Shown here: positions 34,394-48,084 of the stretch, piece after piece
Layout of the letters: the number at the start of each line of letters is the position of its first letter
Numbering within the stretch: position 1 is the stretch's first letter
NCBI RefSeq assembly: GCF_000485595.1
Contig: NW_014577279.1
Coordinates: forward strand, 565,174-620,079
DNA: 54,906 nucleotides
Origin: Priapulus caudatus
Taxonomy: Eukaryota; Priapulida; Priapulimorpha; Priapulimorphida; Priapulidae
Reading direction: 5' to 3'
Notes under the pieces: generated by a model
Told to the model about the DNA's origin: nothing
Databases searched by the model: none
What the model saw: the letters and a program-made list of their open reading frames with translations, nothing else
Made by a program: the position numbers and the translations under genes

Positions 34394-37300
34394 ATGAGTG
34401 AGCGACTAAAATACATCGTGCAAGAGCTAAACAAACCTCCATTCACCAAAAACTATAACCTGATAAGCTTTGATGCCTTGGAGCCAATGCAGCGACTTCA
34501 GGTTCTCAATGATATATTTGCTGAACTTGATCCAAAGGTACTAAATTCACAATCACGCGCTATGACCCCTGTATATATGCTGTAATCATATAAGATAATC
34601 CTAACCCTTTCATAATAAGGCTGCCAGGGTCTATGTCTCCCTGGGTACTGCCAGAACGTACCCTGTCCCTGGTACTATCTAATATGCCGGACCGTACCTC
34701 GCCTACTCCACTAACGAGTCTAGGGAGTCGCCTATGCCTACTCCCTAACCCTAACCCTAACCATATCAGATAGTTACCAGGGTACGTTCCGGCAGTACCC
34801 AGGGAGACATAGACCCTACCAGCCATAGTATAGCCCGCAGGGTCTATGTCTCCCTGGGTACTGCCAGAACGTACCCTGTCCCTGGTACTATCTAATATGC
34901 CGGACCGTACCTCGCCTACTCCACTAACGAGTCTAGGGAGTCGCCTATGCCTACTCCCTAACCCTAACCCTAACCATATCAGATAGTTACCAGGGTACGT
35001 TCCGGCAGTACCCAGGGAGACATAGACCCTACCAGCCATAATAAGGCCTATGCAAGCACCGGCGGAACCCTATACCACTCCAATTCTAACCACCACATCT
35101 ATGCATGGGGCCCTGAACTTTCAGACTGACTCCCACTGATACATTATAATAAATCAATGAGTTAAATTAGCTGTACATGCATGAAAACGAAAACGGAAAA
35201 ATGTTACAATGTTCAGAAGTGTAAATTCGAGGCTGGCCATTCACTTATGTTTGAGGGAAATCCCCAAATATATTGTTGTAAAGCCTTTTTGGATTTGGAT
35301 CAGTGGTTTGTATTACCATTAGACAGTAATTATGACAAAAAACTACAAATATTCGTTACGCTATCGAGTAGGTATACATTTGAGTGAACAATACACGATT
35401 ACAGAAAATGTAATAAAATGTCACTTTAACTGAATTACAGAACAAGCTTGACATCAGACAAGAGGCTGCAGATCAGACGGCTGTACGCATGTTTGCAGTA
35501 CTGCGGGCTCTCAAATACAAACCAGAAGAAGATGTGTAAGCGTGCTATCAAAATATAATCCATGAATTTCTGCAATAAGAATACATCACAGTAGTCCATA
35601 CTAATACTAATGAGTAGTCAAAAATATCCACATTTTTCTGTACACTGATACTCCCTGTTGATGGTGTAGTAGGTTATAAATATGTTATTATAACTCCCCT
35701 CTTGTAGTAGAAATGTTCAGTATATCTTTTTTAAGAGTACAACGCTGAAGTATGAAAAAATATGAAATTTTATGTGAGCAAAATAATGTGATGTGAGCCT
35801 ATCGTGTTATTGTCTTCTGCGCACAGGAATACCTTCAGGCAGGGTTTGGTGCAGGGAGACAAATCGGTTGTCTACGCGATCATGCAGTGGTGTTTCCAGC
35901 GCATGCCCGAGCTCAAGCAGCGAGCCTACCTGGCCAAGTTCCTAGTCAAGACTGAAGTCCCGCCTGAAGTCCAGCAAGATGACGAGGTTCACATGGTGAC
36001 GGGGCAGGTTGGTATTGTTTAACGTTGCTGGAATGTTCTGTAAATTAACAAATACGTTCAGTGTATCTTTACTGGCATCTCTTGACCCGTGTCTGTGTGA
36101 CATGTGAAAAGAATCAGGTTTCGATCTTTATATTTTCAAAACCGGTGTTTTTCTGTATTTTCATTTGCTCACTGAGTTTTTTTCTGGTAATGTTTTAGTC
36201 GGCTTGTTGTAGTAAGTCATTGAGTTCTCATGCCTTCATAGTTATTATTTGCCATGATTATAACATTGATTGAAAAAGTTTGAAAGCGATGCAACTATAA
36301 ACAGCTTCACGTACATTTGTACTTGGAGTGTAAGGAACTTTTAATGACATCATATCTCATATCCTTCATCGACATCAGTGATACCAACTGATAGTTAGGT
36401 AGATGTAAAGGTAAACTGACAAGGTAGATGTAGGACCAATGTTGTGCATACTTGTAATTGTGGCATAATATGAAGTAGCTTACACATAATTCTGATTGCA
36501 GTTATAATATTAAAAGATTAGTGTATTAATAAACCGCAGTGGATATTATTTATTTCATTAACATCATATGGTTATGTTTACTTTTAGTATAGTGAGCTCA
36601 TGGAGACTTTCAAAGAGGTGCACAAGGATCATGAGGCTCTAGCAAGTAGTGGATTTTCTACAGCTGACATCAAGAAAGACATTGAAAACATGGATGAAGA
36701 GAAAGAGCAGATAACTAAGAGAGTGGAACGTGTGAAGAAAAAGGTTCTATTGCAGATTTACACTAATGCATAAATGAAGCATTCTGTGAGATATATGTCA
36801 TCATTGAAATACCTTAGAAATTATATGAACTATGATAAATATCTGTTAGATGGCGATAAAAATGTTTGCATGTGGAAACGCGTGATCACGCAAATATTAT
36901 ACGTGTATGTAGGTAGAGAACACACCCAACAAGGATGCGATGCTTGGAGTGGCAAGGAATCTTAGGACAGAGAAGGAGAGAGAGGTTGAGCTGACAAGTC
37001 AGAGACAGGAGCAGACTAATGCTGTACGTATATGCATATCACCCTACCTTCCCCGTACCTCCGCCCCTCACCACCCCCACTAGTACTACGCTCGCGCTCG
37101 ATGCATTTGCATGATAACATGTTAATATTAAATATAGCGAAATCATTAAAGTTACACAGCTGTATCTTCGTTTAGATTTTGAGAAATGTTATGAAAGTAG
37201 CAATACAAATGAGTTCTAGTGAATTTTTGCAACAGACGAGCTCACGGTAGGTCTATAGTATTAGTAATACTAGTATTAGTAATAGTAATAGTATAATAAT

Positions 37301-40300
37301 TAATATTATAACTATAACTATAACTTATAAGCATTTAACTTTTGAAGGATTTGTTTACTGCGTGCGCTGCTGCGTTTGCCAATACCTGTGGTTGTGCAAG
37401 CCTCACATTTGACAGTCAAATTCCAAACATAACTCTTACTTGAACAACGTTGACTTACTTAAACAATAATTATATATGAGATTCTTTAGTTCACATAACA
37501 TACACTGGCACTCTTGCACTGACTGGCTTTTTGTGACCGCGGGACCGCGGTGATAGCTGCTCAAAATGTAGACTGGTACTCGATCCGACGTCTCGGTTTA
37601 AACCTCGCTGGGCCTGGCAGAGCGAGCATAGTGAGTGGAGTCGAAGGCAGGGACCCGTCTAGTCTTGCTTTCCACGATACGTTATGTTTTTGATAACAGC
37701 CCCATCTATCGGAACAGACTTAAAAAAAGAACGTGGAGGGAAACTCGCACGCATTCAAAATCAAATTCAAATTCAAATAAAATTTCTTGCAAACATAATT
37801 GACGTTTATACAGGCAAGTACAGTGTGTTGTAACACAAGAAAATATCTATACTACGTCAGAAATAAATCCATCTATCTATCGGAATTAAATGAATTCGTT
37901 GGCGCCAGGTGTCGCTGCGTTTTGTTGATGACATGCTGGCTACGCCCTCAGGCTACCAGTGCCAGTGGCAGTATGCAAGCAACGATGTAATTATTAAGAA
38001 TAATAATTATTATTCCTAATATTTAGAGAATTATCCCCGCACCTCGTTGAATCGAGTGCCTATGTGAAATACAAGAGAGGGTGCCAAGATACAAGATACA
38101 AGTGGAACCGTAAGTACGGCTGAAGGGGTCGTTGTCCTATGAGTATCACTATCTGACACTATCACTATCAGTATCACGTACAGTAAACACCCGCATAAAA
38201 GAACCCGTGATTTTAAGAACCACGAGGCTGAAATTGGACCACTAAAGCATCTATTATATAAGAACCTCACTGGGGCAATCCAAGTATGTGTGCTACACCA
38301 TTGGAAACCAACAACATGTAGTTCCAGATAATATTAAAATAAAGGAATAATATGGCCATTGATTATGCAATGTCGACAAATGCTAGGGTAACTGGCACCT
38401 TGTGTAGTTAATAAGTACATGACTTTATAGCCAAACGCGTATTAGTTTGTCCAATATCACTGCTGGTTACTAAGAAATGTCTAATCGAAATCCGCAGTCC
38501 AAGAAATGTTTACAGTTTACCTACAGTTTCACTTTCAAACCACTGCCGGTGTCACGGTCTGAGATTACCCCTAGCACCTCGTGCGCATGCGTGACGCATG
38601 CGCAGTAGCGCTGGATAATGAGACTGCCGCTGCCACAGTCNNNNNNNNNNNNNNNNNNNNNNNNNACAAATATACTCAACTGATTTATTAGTAGTAGCTC
38701 ATAAAACACTTTCACTTTGGAGAATAATTAGAGCAAACTAAATGCAAATAAAAAAAATAAAAAAAATAAAAATACTTGAGCCAATTGTAACCGGCCGAAA
38801 CAGCAGAGTAGACGGTCAATTCGGCCGGTGGCCGGTTCCTAATGAGAACACTGTATACCACTGCCATTTGTATTTTTGAGTATTGTAAACAATAATGTAT
38901 AGTACTGCATATGAGATGTGTAACCATAATCTAAGCTAATAATTTGTTTAATTATCTCTCCACTAGCTTCGCTAGAAATTGGTATTCTTAAATATGGTCA
39001 TTAATTATGTGTAAAAAATAACTTCTTTTGTGTGTAATCCTGTTTGCTAGGTTTAGTATAGTTGGAAGACTAGATAATGTAAGCAAGTTTTAAATAGCTA
39101 CTGCCAGTTTTGTTTCTTGTTGTCATTAAAGCTGATGCTGGCAGAGCAACGAACCCAACGAATACAGCAGCAGCTGAAAGACATGAGACACGCTGGAATA
39201 AAGACGACACCAGAAGGTTAATGAGCTGCAAAATTCATTGCCGACATCAGTTTATTTATGATTTAATATCATATAGTAATTGAACTATGTAGCAAATATA
39301 ATTTTAACGATCCACTTAAATTTGTAATCTATCACGTTTTACTATAATAGCCATAACTCCAAGTGAAATTAAGTGACAATTTGAATGTTATGTAATTACT
39401 TGCTTAAAAATCGGTTAGTCATGGAACATGTGCGCATCGTGAAAATGATATTTTAGAAGCTTACAGGAGAGTTTACGTTACAGACCTGATGCAACAGCTC
39501 GAGGAAGAAACAAAAACAAATCAGTACCTCGTTGAGCAGAAGTATCCAAAGGAGATTGCCTCGCTGCAGGCCATATGCACAGATCTTCAGAAGGTTGCTT
39601 CCGTGCCAGCGATGGGACAATCCGACCTGGATGAATTAAACAAAATGGTGGGTGATTCACGTATGCATCCTCGGAAGCACACACGCATCCAGGCATGCAC
39701 GAACGCACTGAAGTACAGACATGCATGGGCACACGTGGTCACATGTATGTGGGTAAATGCACATTAAGTGCACTTCCTTCTACATTGATACTAGCTTAGT
39801 TTCACAATAGAGGGTTCTGCGACTTGCACTAAAAATAGCAATATTACCTACAATCCCAGGCCGCCGGCCATACTGGGTGCCAGAATTGCGAACACATGTT
39901 ACCGAAATGCGCAGTCTACTGATTTTACATCGATAGATTGTACATATGATAGTGTTATTATAGTAATCTATATTAGCGCGTGTCGGGGTGCTAGAGTTCG
40001 ATATGATTGTGCAGACCCGGTTTTACAGGGTGTTGCAGGCAGGTTTATCAGCGTGGGTTGGGGTGCTAGTCTGCTAGAGTTCAATGAGATTACACAGGTC
40101 CGGTTTTGCATGCAGGTTTATTAGCGTGGGTTGGGATGCTAGAGTTCGATGAGGTTGCCGCACAGTCGGCGGATTGCTAGATTGAGCAGACCGTGAGATT
40201 GCACGCAACACATATCATAGACTTGAGTTTGTTTACATCGCGAGTGTTCAGAAATTTCACCGAGTTTACTGCATATAGCTATCACACATGTCTGCTTGAA

Positions 40301-43300
40301 TTTGCGTAATACAAATGAATACCCACATGCATGCAATTTTCCTGTGTTTCACGAAATATTGCGTAAGAAAATCATAAATCAGTAGTACTAATTATCAATT
40401 TTATAGTACTTTTCTTTTATTACAGATAAAAGATCTTAATGCCCAAATAAATCAGCTAATTGAGAAAAAGATGTTGGAAACAAATGATCCCGAAGACAAA
40501 ACTGCACTATTTAGACAACAGGTTTGTTTTTGATATTTATATATATTTGTTGAGTACTAATAATTGAGTTAGTGTATTTGGAATTAAGCTGTTAGATTTA
40601 TTTTTTGTTATAAGACTTTAAATACAATAAAACTTTTAATTGTCTGTGCCCGTTTATAATCTAGACAAATAATGAAGTCATCAGTGTTATTACAGTGATA
40701 TCTGTGTATCCACAGGTTATACCTATACTAGTACTATACTATACTATACTATACTATACTATACTATACTATACTATACTATACTATACTATACTAGTAC
40801 AGGTAATAGCTATACTACCACAATCACAATTTAGGACCATGGTGGAAAGAATCGTACAAAACGAGTAATAATCGAATGTTAATATATTCCACTTCAGCTA
40901 CTATTATCTATCACTATGCATGTGTAACTGTCTGTGTATGTGTGTGTATGTGCGTGCAGGCTGCGATGGTGTCCCGTAAGAAGGAAGCAGCAGCAAACAA
41001 GCTAGAGGAAGCCCGACATGAGCTTTCCCAGTTGGAGACAGACCTCGAAGAGAAGAAATCTTCGTTGAAAGAACTAGACGTTGGAGACGTGCTGCGAGGA
41101 GATGATGTAATGATATGATGTAACAACATGATGTAATGATATGATACAATGAGATGATGTAATGAATGATATGAGGTAACAACATGATGTAATGATATGA
41201 TACAATGAGATGATGTAATGAATGATATGAGGTAACAATATGATGTAATGATATGATGTGACGATATGATGTAATGAATGATATGAGGTAACGATATGAT
41301 AAATGTAATGAATATGATGTAACGATATGATGTAACGATATGATGTAACGAGATGATGTGACGATATGATGTAACGAGATGATGTGGCGATATGATGTGA
41401 CGATATGATGTAACGATATGATATAACGAGATGATGTAACGATATGATGTAACGAGATGATGTAACGATATGATGTAATGATATGATGTAATGATATGAT
41501 GTGACGATATGATGTAACGATATGATGTGACGATATGATGTGACAATATGATGTGACGATATGGTGTAACGATATGATATAATAGATGATATAATGACAT
41601 TCGACTCATTGTTACAATTAATGTGTGATTGCAATTAGTTTTTATTTGACAACGTTAATGTCTATGGAAGTTTGTACATCATTCCAGCACTCTATTTTAA
41701 TGTAGCCGTAGTGTCCCCTTTTTGTAGGAATGTGCTCATTATAATAACATCTGTAAGAATTTTCTCAAGCTGTAGCAGTTGTACCAGTATGCTTTCTAGA
41801 TGTACCAATGTCCCTTTAGTGTCTGAATATGCTCTCCCTGGGTTTAGCTGTGTACTACCTGTTGCAGGTACAGTGTAGCCCCGTTATAACGCGATGGTTG
41901 GGGTCCATAAAATGTCATCGCGAAAAAAGCGGGGTTATATATAGGTGGCTATATAAGAGCAAAAAAGGGGTTCCAACGTCTTATCGCGTTATATCCGAAT
42001 TCGCATTAAATTTGGGCGCTTAAAATTGGGGTTCCACTGTATATGTAAACTCGTAGCCGTAACGTTGTTGCTTGAAGCTAGCACCTACACATGTTAGATA
42101 GAAGCACGGTATTAGTGAACAAGCTAGCTACAGTGGTTTAGGTGAAATTTCGCTTCTCACGTGGAGACGGTTTCATCTGCGACAGTTCAAGCGCTACGTG
42201 GCGAAGCTTCGGGTGAAGAATAACGAGTACAAGAAGAAGCGCACTGAGCTGTCTGAGGTTCGCGCAGAGGTCGGCATACTCACACGCAGCGAGGAAATAC
42301 TGAGGGAGCGAGACGGCGAGATCATGACAGACCTGGTGAGCTGTGCCGAGTGCTGACGTGTAGAGGTTCCTTTAGCACACGCCCTCCTTACCCTACAGTG
42401 TCTAGCTACCAGGCTAGTCTACGATGTCTTTTATCATATCTAAGCGTTCTGCATAACTATATAAAATTCTACACCATGTATTATCAAAGTTACTATAGCC
42501 CTTGCTATAGCTTCTGAGGCTACATGTCATACTCACTTGGGCTCATAGGGTCTATGTCCCCCAGGGTACTGCCGGAACGTACCCGGGGTACGGTCCGGTA
42601 TACCGGAACGTACCCTGGTAACTATCTGATATGGTTAGGGTTAGAGTTAGGGTTAGGGAGTAGGCGTATGTGACTCCCTAGACTCGTTAGTGGAGTAGGC
42701 GAGGTACGGTCTGGCATATCAGATAGTACCAGGGTACGTTCCGGCAGTACCCTGGGGGACATAGACCCTCTCAGCCTCACTTGGAGCTAGTGTGAAACAT
42801 TTTTTTATTTACTTAGCTGTTGAAATTTAATCTGTAATGGTTCATCCTTTATTAAATTTATTTAAACGAGAGTGTAGCAGTTCTTTTACCCTTTCTTGTT
42901 TGTGGACAGAGACGTTCAGAGGAGAAACATGGAGTGGCTGGTTTTACTGACACACAGGAGGAATTGGAGCAAGTGTCTGCCGTCAAAAGTCAGTTGGATG
43001 AAGAGAAAGGTATGTAAGCTCTCTTTTATTCTATTGGGCTAATGGAAGAGATTTGTTGAGATCGGGCAGGGCATTGCTTATTTAGGGTGTGGCAGAGATC
43101 ATTAGAAAGCGTGGCATTACGATTCAGATTAAGTCAATGGACGTTATCAGCATAATGAGAATGTAAAACTGTATATAGAAGATGAAAGTGTCATTTGTTA
43201 CATTGTTTAGAATCTCCCAAAAGTAATATAATTGTGAATATCATATGCAAGCAGTAGTGTGTAGGATTACAAAATAGACCCTTAGTTGTTAGTGTTCCTC

Positions 43301-45753
43301 TAATAATATAATTTGCAAATTGCAGCTATTAATACATGACATAAATGTTATATATGCATACCTACTCTAGACATACAGACATAGCTGAATTGGAAAATAC
43401 GCAATGATTATTGTTTTCAACTTTAGGCAAAACCCTGGAAAATATATCAGGGATGGTCCAGGAACTGCATGCTAAGATTGCAGGAAAGAAGACATCTCTT
43501 ACACCTATTATCAAACAGCTACGGCCAATGCGACAGAAATGCCAGGTAGAGATGTACTAAATGCCTACATCCTAGAAAAAAATGGGGAGCTTTGTGAAAG
43601 TTATGTGGTACAATTATTCAATTATCCACACCATGGCACCATGCAAGTGCTCCTCGTTACGTTATCTTTGTTACTAAAAACTTAATGTGGGGCATCAGAA
43701 TGAAGTTCTCATGCCCTGCACGTTATAGGTTAGGAGTCTCAAATTGTGGTCATGTAGAAAAGGGGACCTTAAAAGTTGAACTTAAATTTCATGAACATAG
43801 ATATTAATTATTAATTAATTGTATAATTAATGTTACCATTATGATTTATTAATATAGCGTTTGTTACATGCTGTAGGAGCTAACCCATGAGTTTGATGAC
43901 AAGAAGGCAACGTACGATGCACTCGCCACCAAGCTAGAGAGCAGTCGCTCACAGCTAGAGCAGGTAAGGGGTCGTGCACAATTATCAACATTTTCACAAG
44001 CGTACAAACCGTACGCTTGGGGGGGGGAGGGGGTCAATGCAGCCCCTAACTAGCAGCATATAGCAGCATTTTAACAACGCGGTAAGGTATAGTCTGCCTA
44101 AAGCTTAACGCAGACCTGCGATTTTTGGTTGCTCATCGCTGCAACCTGCAACCGCAAGCGATCGGTCGATGTGTCACCGTGTGTGCGCACACGTGCGATT
44201 TCGAAGCAATTCTAGAACAATTTGGGAGTGATTGGGAGCGACGAGTCGCTCAACAAGTTTGATTTCTTGCAACTCGTCGCAAGCGACCAGAATCACAACG
44301 GGTTGCAGTTGCACATTCCCGCAGGCGTAGGCGATTTCACAGCAATTTTTACAGCGATTCTAGAATTGCTGTCATGTTGCATGAAAAAATTGCAGGTTTG
44401 CGGTTGTTGGGTTGTTTTTACAATGTTAATTATTATCTTCATGTCTGTGTGATAGAAGTCAGCACTGTTTGTTCTCTAGGCCGTTTTTCGAAACGGAAAT
44501 AGTTGGAAGAACTTGAAAAGACTAGTATAAGGGGAAACAAGTCACTATTTGCTATCTTTGACAGTCTTTGTCATGTATGGTCTTGGTGTTAACGATGATC
44601 ATATACGATCTGGATTCATATACGATTGGTGTGCAAGAATCCAACATTGTGCTGTGTTCTAGCATAGCAGAGATTCTTGCTGTAATTTTGTTTTAGCAAA
44701 AATAGATGAGAAGAGACTATCTTTTGGGGTTTTAGAAATTATATAATGGTGGTTCTCTATGATAAGTTGATAACACAAAGGTCAGGTGTTTGCAGTTGTT
44801 AAAATTGTTCATCGCAATTTGTGTCACATACTGAATTTATCAAAATAGCCAAGTAATGTTGTCACTTCAGATACGACGCTTTGTACTATATATTACAGGA
44901 TGTAAAATCTCTGTGGGATGAGTATAATGGTTTGGAGTCGAAATTCCACCTGCTGAGCTGTCAGGGAGAGATATTGTCAGTGCAGGAGAGGAAGGTGGAG
45001 TCTGAGATACAAGCAGCCCTGGATCCACAGGCAAAGAGAAACTCATTCAGGTGCGACCAGTAACCGTGAATCTAATAAAAATCCTCAAAACAGTAAATTT
45101 AAATATCCAGTGTGTGTGTTGGTATAAAGACAAATGAACTTATCAACTTCAATAACATATAGGCCAGCATGTGATTTTCTGAAATTCGTTCATTTATATG
45201 TGCTTGTTATAGAGAGCAGTACAACAGGGTTATAGCCGAGCAAGAGGCTGTAGGAAAGCAGCTAAGGGAAAAACAGAAGTCAATCCGAGATAACCACGAT
45301 GGAAACGTGAAACAGGTTAGTAAAGAAGCTAGTTATGTGATTGTACTACGCGAGGGTGAGAGGTGAGTGTTGTTGTTATATTATAATTCTGTTGTGCAAC
45401 ACGTGCGTCGTCGCATATATTTTGTATTAAATTTGTTGAGTGTGTTTCAGCATGTACGTAGAGTGTGGGGTTTTCTTGCATTGCGGCTATTTGATTTATA
45501 TAGAATCGAAGGTAGAATCATGAAAGGGTGTGGTACAGTGCAGAGCATAGGCATACAGTTAAACGTGGAATTGTACTTTGTGGGGTGAGGTACTTTAACA
45601 TCTCATGCCTCGCAGGTGAAGATGTGGACGGATTTTCTTCACCTGATGGAGGGTAAGCAGCGCATCTCAGAACAACATCTGGAAGGGAAGGGAGACATGT
45701 CCCACGTCAGCTCATCCGCTGGAAATGAGTCTGCAGATCGCTTCGTTCTCTAA
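34394..45753 (+). CDS. IFT81: IFT81, intraflagellar transport protein 81, complete, 16 coding exons
   Basis: IFT81 is a core IFT-B subunit that pairs with IFT74 and carries tubulin into cilia. Exons: 34394-34537, 35441-35535, 35827-36007, 36588-36743, 36913-37023, 39132-39216, 39484-39647, 40426-40521, 40960-41106, 42186-42335, 42910-43009, 43427-43545, 43877-43963, 44899-45050, 45213-45315, 45616-45753. All phases join, giving 675 residues; human IFT81 has 676. The N-terminal calponin-homology-like domain starts [20 protein letters not shown] and includes [20 protein letters not shown] and [14 protein letters not shown]. The rest is coiled coil, with landmarks [44 protein letters not shown] and [17 protein letters not shown]. 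All donors are GT and acceptors AG. Introns contain a MITE with TSD (intron 10), a donor-like minisatellite (intron 9) and the assembly gap (intron 5). No break is visible, so it is likely functional. Confidence 0.96.
34621..35037. mobile_element. Tandem pair of family A MITEs with CCCTAA core
   Basis: Two identical 192-bp cores (34626-34817, 34839-35030) each run from AGGGTCTATGTCTCCCTGGG to its near-inverted end and contain CCCTAACCCTAACCCTAACC. ATAATAAGG occurs before the first copy (34612-34620) and after the second (35038-35046), so the target duplication encloses the pair. It lies in IFT81 intron 1. The 159-residue frame across it is an artefact. Confidence 0.88.
37569..37661. repeat. 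Diverged family C MITE in IFT81 intron 5
   Basis: Starts TAGACTGGTACTCGATCC and ends CCCGTCTA. No clear target duplication. Confidence 0.55.
37755..37800 (-). mobile_element. LINE 3' tail, minus orientation
   Basis: CAAATTCAAATTCAAATAAA is the reverse of the TTTGAA tandem tail that ends the LINE at 22478, so a second truncated LINE copy probably lies in IFT81 intron 5. Confidence 0.5.
38641..38665. other. Assembly gap (25 N)
   Basis: A run of N inside IFT81 intron 5. No coding exon is missing, because phases join across it. Confidence 0.98.
40735..40797. repeat. (CTATA)n microsatellite
   Basis: About twelve units of ACTAT in IFT81 intron 8. Confidence 0.95.
41101..41600. repeat. GATGTAACGATAT minisatellite starting at the IFT81 exon 9 donor
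   Basis: About 38 units of mostly 13 bp (GATATGATGTAAC, with GATGTAATG, GAGATGATGTGAC and others). The array begins with the last two codons of exon 9 and its donor (GATGAT|GTAATG). The exact string GATGTAATG recurs many times. Long minus-strand frames rich in His, Ile and Ser are an effect of the period. Confidence 0.92.
42541..42776. mobile_element. Family A MITE in IFT81 intron 10
   Basis: Shares termini and the TTAGGGTTAGAGTTAGGG core with the pair at 34621-35037, but the interior is inverted. TCACTTGG flanks both sides (42533-42540, 42777-42784), an 8-bp target duplication. Confidence 0.88.
44095..44415. repeat. Imperfect inverted-repeat element in IFT81 intron 13
   Basis: AACCTGCAACCGCAAGCG near the left pairs with TTGCAGGTTTGCGGTTG near the right, with related GCGATT/AATCGC blocks between. 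Probably a MITE. The 76-residue frame within it has no similarity. Confidence 0.5.
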
Positions 45754-48084
45754 AGACGTTTGCATTCATTCACCTCTAAATGCATTCCAACTAATGTTCA
45801 CTTTGCTGCAGTAATGACTACTAGATGTGTTTCAACTGTGAGTATGGTAGTTTACATAGCCAAATGGATTGTTGGCAACATCGTTAAATTAGTAATCTCT
45901 GGCATTAAAATAATGCATTTAGTTTTCACTATGGTTGACGAGTAAGTACTAGTTGACTAGTAGTTTCTGTAGATATTTTATTGAATTGAAATTGGTTAAT
46001 ATTTTCCATATGTGTAAATGTCACAAGCAAATGAGTCTGTGGGCATTCATAGGTTCATTTTTAGTTAAGTCTGACTCGGTGAGTTATATGATTTAAGAGC
46101 ATTTTGTTGCTTCTGTGTGCTTAGTCTTACATTTGCAAAGTGCAGGTTGTGTTAGAAATGTCGCATGTAACTTACGTGCATGCATTCTGGTATAACTCCA
46201 ACCTATTGCGAGCTGTGATACTGTCATGAGTTGCATTGTACAATCATTCCGTCCACATAGTCGTGCTTATCGATTTGAACTGTCACACTAGAGTGAGCAA
46301 ATATAGATATATTAAAATATCTTAATAAACCATGTGAAAAGTTTTCACACACTAGCACGAACCTATCTATATTGGATATAAAATTCGTGTACGATATTTT
46401 GCACACACTTAATGATAGACATAAGTTCATGGAATCATACGTGGTTTGTAACTGCACGAACCTATTCAGAAAGAGATGGATACATGTTTTCTGTTGTGCA
46501 TTTTACGTTATGAGCTCCGAGACTAGCACATGGAAAGATAGCTACACCAATGCTTAGTTAGGTTGTTTCCTGTGGTGCTAATGTAGCTTTGTAGTGTGAA
46601 AATATAGATAGCCTGCTATAATTGAAATATCTTACAATCCAGTGGAAGTGATGCAAGTGTAACTGAAATGATAGGGAAGATGGCCAAATATGGAGCACTG
46701 GCCGCACATAGAAGAGAACTGCGCGCGGCAGAGGGAAAAGAAAAGATAAGATGGTGCCGTGGATCCGTGCGCCATAATGCAAGCCAGCGAACGGATCCAA
46801 AGAAAAGACTAGGTGACAGAAAGTGTTCCTCCTCACGGTGGCATGTACGAACCGTCGCAGTATATATAGTCTATTTCACGCAGCTGTCCCTTATTTCCAA
46901 GTCCGCTGCGCCTTGATGAACAGTACTAGTAGAGTCCACTAAGCATTTGCACTCGTTAACGATGCAGCGGTAAATTCGGTGACATGCGTGCTGACATATT
47001 GTCTTCCCACTACGCATTGCGCAGCACGACCTGTAGCACGGTAGACTGTAGACGGTATAGAGGGTAGACAGTAGACTGGTACGCTGTCAGTTCGCTGCAT
47101 GTCTATGGAGCTTGTGACAAGGGCTTGGAAACATTCTAGGCCTATTTTCACATTTGACATGGATTCTTCCGCTCACCCAAGATAGATGAAATAGTTCTAT
47201 TTGTATTTTCATTTTCACAATAAGTGCACGAAATTTAACGAAGTACAGCTTGTGATCTTCTATTTACATACCATATCGGATAAACACAAAAGTTTGCTTC
47301 GAACTGTTCGATTACCAAAACTTAACCACTTTTCGAGCGATCGGCATAAATAGGAGAATTCGTAATGAGCTGTGATCGCCGTCTCCGTGTAAGTAGTCTG
47401 CTTCGCGGACGGGTATCGTTTCACTCACTATAAGGCGCGAACGTCCAGACTGTATAAAAGGCAACTTACAAAGAGTTTTACAAAGTTTCTGTATTCAGTA
47501 CATTTTATTTTTTAGTACATGTGTGAACCACAAATTTTAATACACGAAGTCCGATATGCACAGTGGTTCACATTGAATTACTACAGGAATAATTGTAATA
47601 GTAGAGGTGGGCAACACGCGTAGGCAAGCTCTACTTTTTGCTTACCACTAGAACTAATATAAACCACTTACAAAAATAAACCAAGAAACAATGTTCACAG
47701 CTACAAATCATGAGTTTCACATGGACCACTTACATTGCTAGACACTTTACATCACTCTCTGGTCTAAACATCAAATGATATTGAGTAAACCACTGAACTG
47801 AACTCAAATTGGTCACGTAGACAGCGACCTACCTTCCACATTATTGTTTGCTACCGTGATTGGTTTGGAGGACTCCGTCAACTCACCACCATCACTGAGG
47901 TATTGTGCATTTATTTATTATGCATGATGTCGTTAAACCATTATATATATTATATATTACATTGGTCCATTATGGAGGAAAGACAACCAAATCGTAAATA
48001 TGGTAATTGGAAAATGTCTTGCTGTCACCAACCTATTCAACTGCAATGCTAAAGTCTGCACCTGAGTTTAAGTTGCTATTATTG
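45754..48084. other. Convergent 3' flanks of IFT81 and PIGZ, no gene seen
   Basis: Contains the IFT81 3' UTR (ATTAAA at 45904 is a possible signal) and AT-rich sequence. Frames at 46372-46557, 46668-46916 and 46939-47160 lack domains, splice context or similarity. CATTTATTTATTATGC at about 47910 may hold the PIGZ poly-A signal. Confidence 0.4.

Noticed and set aside
34560-35039. 159-residue protein with two identical halves
   Set aside because: Translation across the tandem family A MITE pair. The repeat and its target duplication explain it.
40914-41634. His/Ile/Ser repeat proteins of 186-231 residues
   Set aside because: The 13-bp minisatellite in IFT81 intron 9 gives a 39-bp coding period on the minus strand. 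No domain or splice support.
46668-46916. 82-residue basic frame downstream of IFT81
   Set aside because: No similarity, no splice sites in phase, and an opposite-strand frame of similar length.
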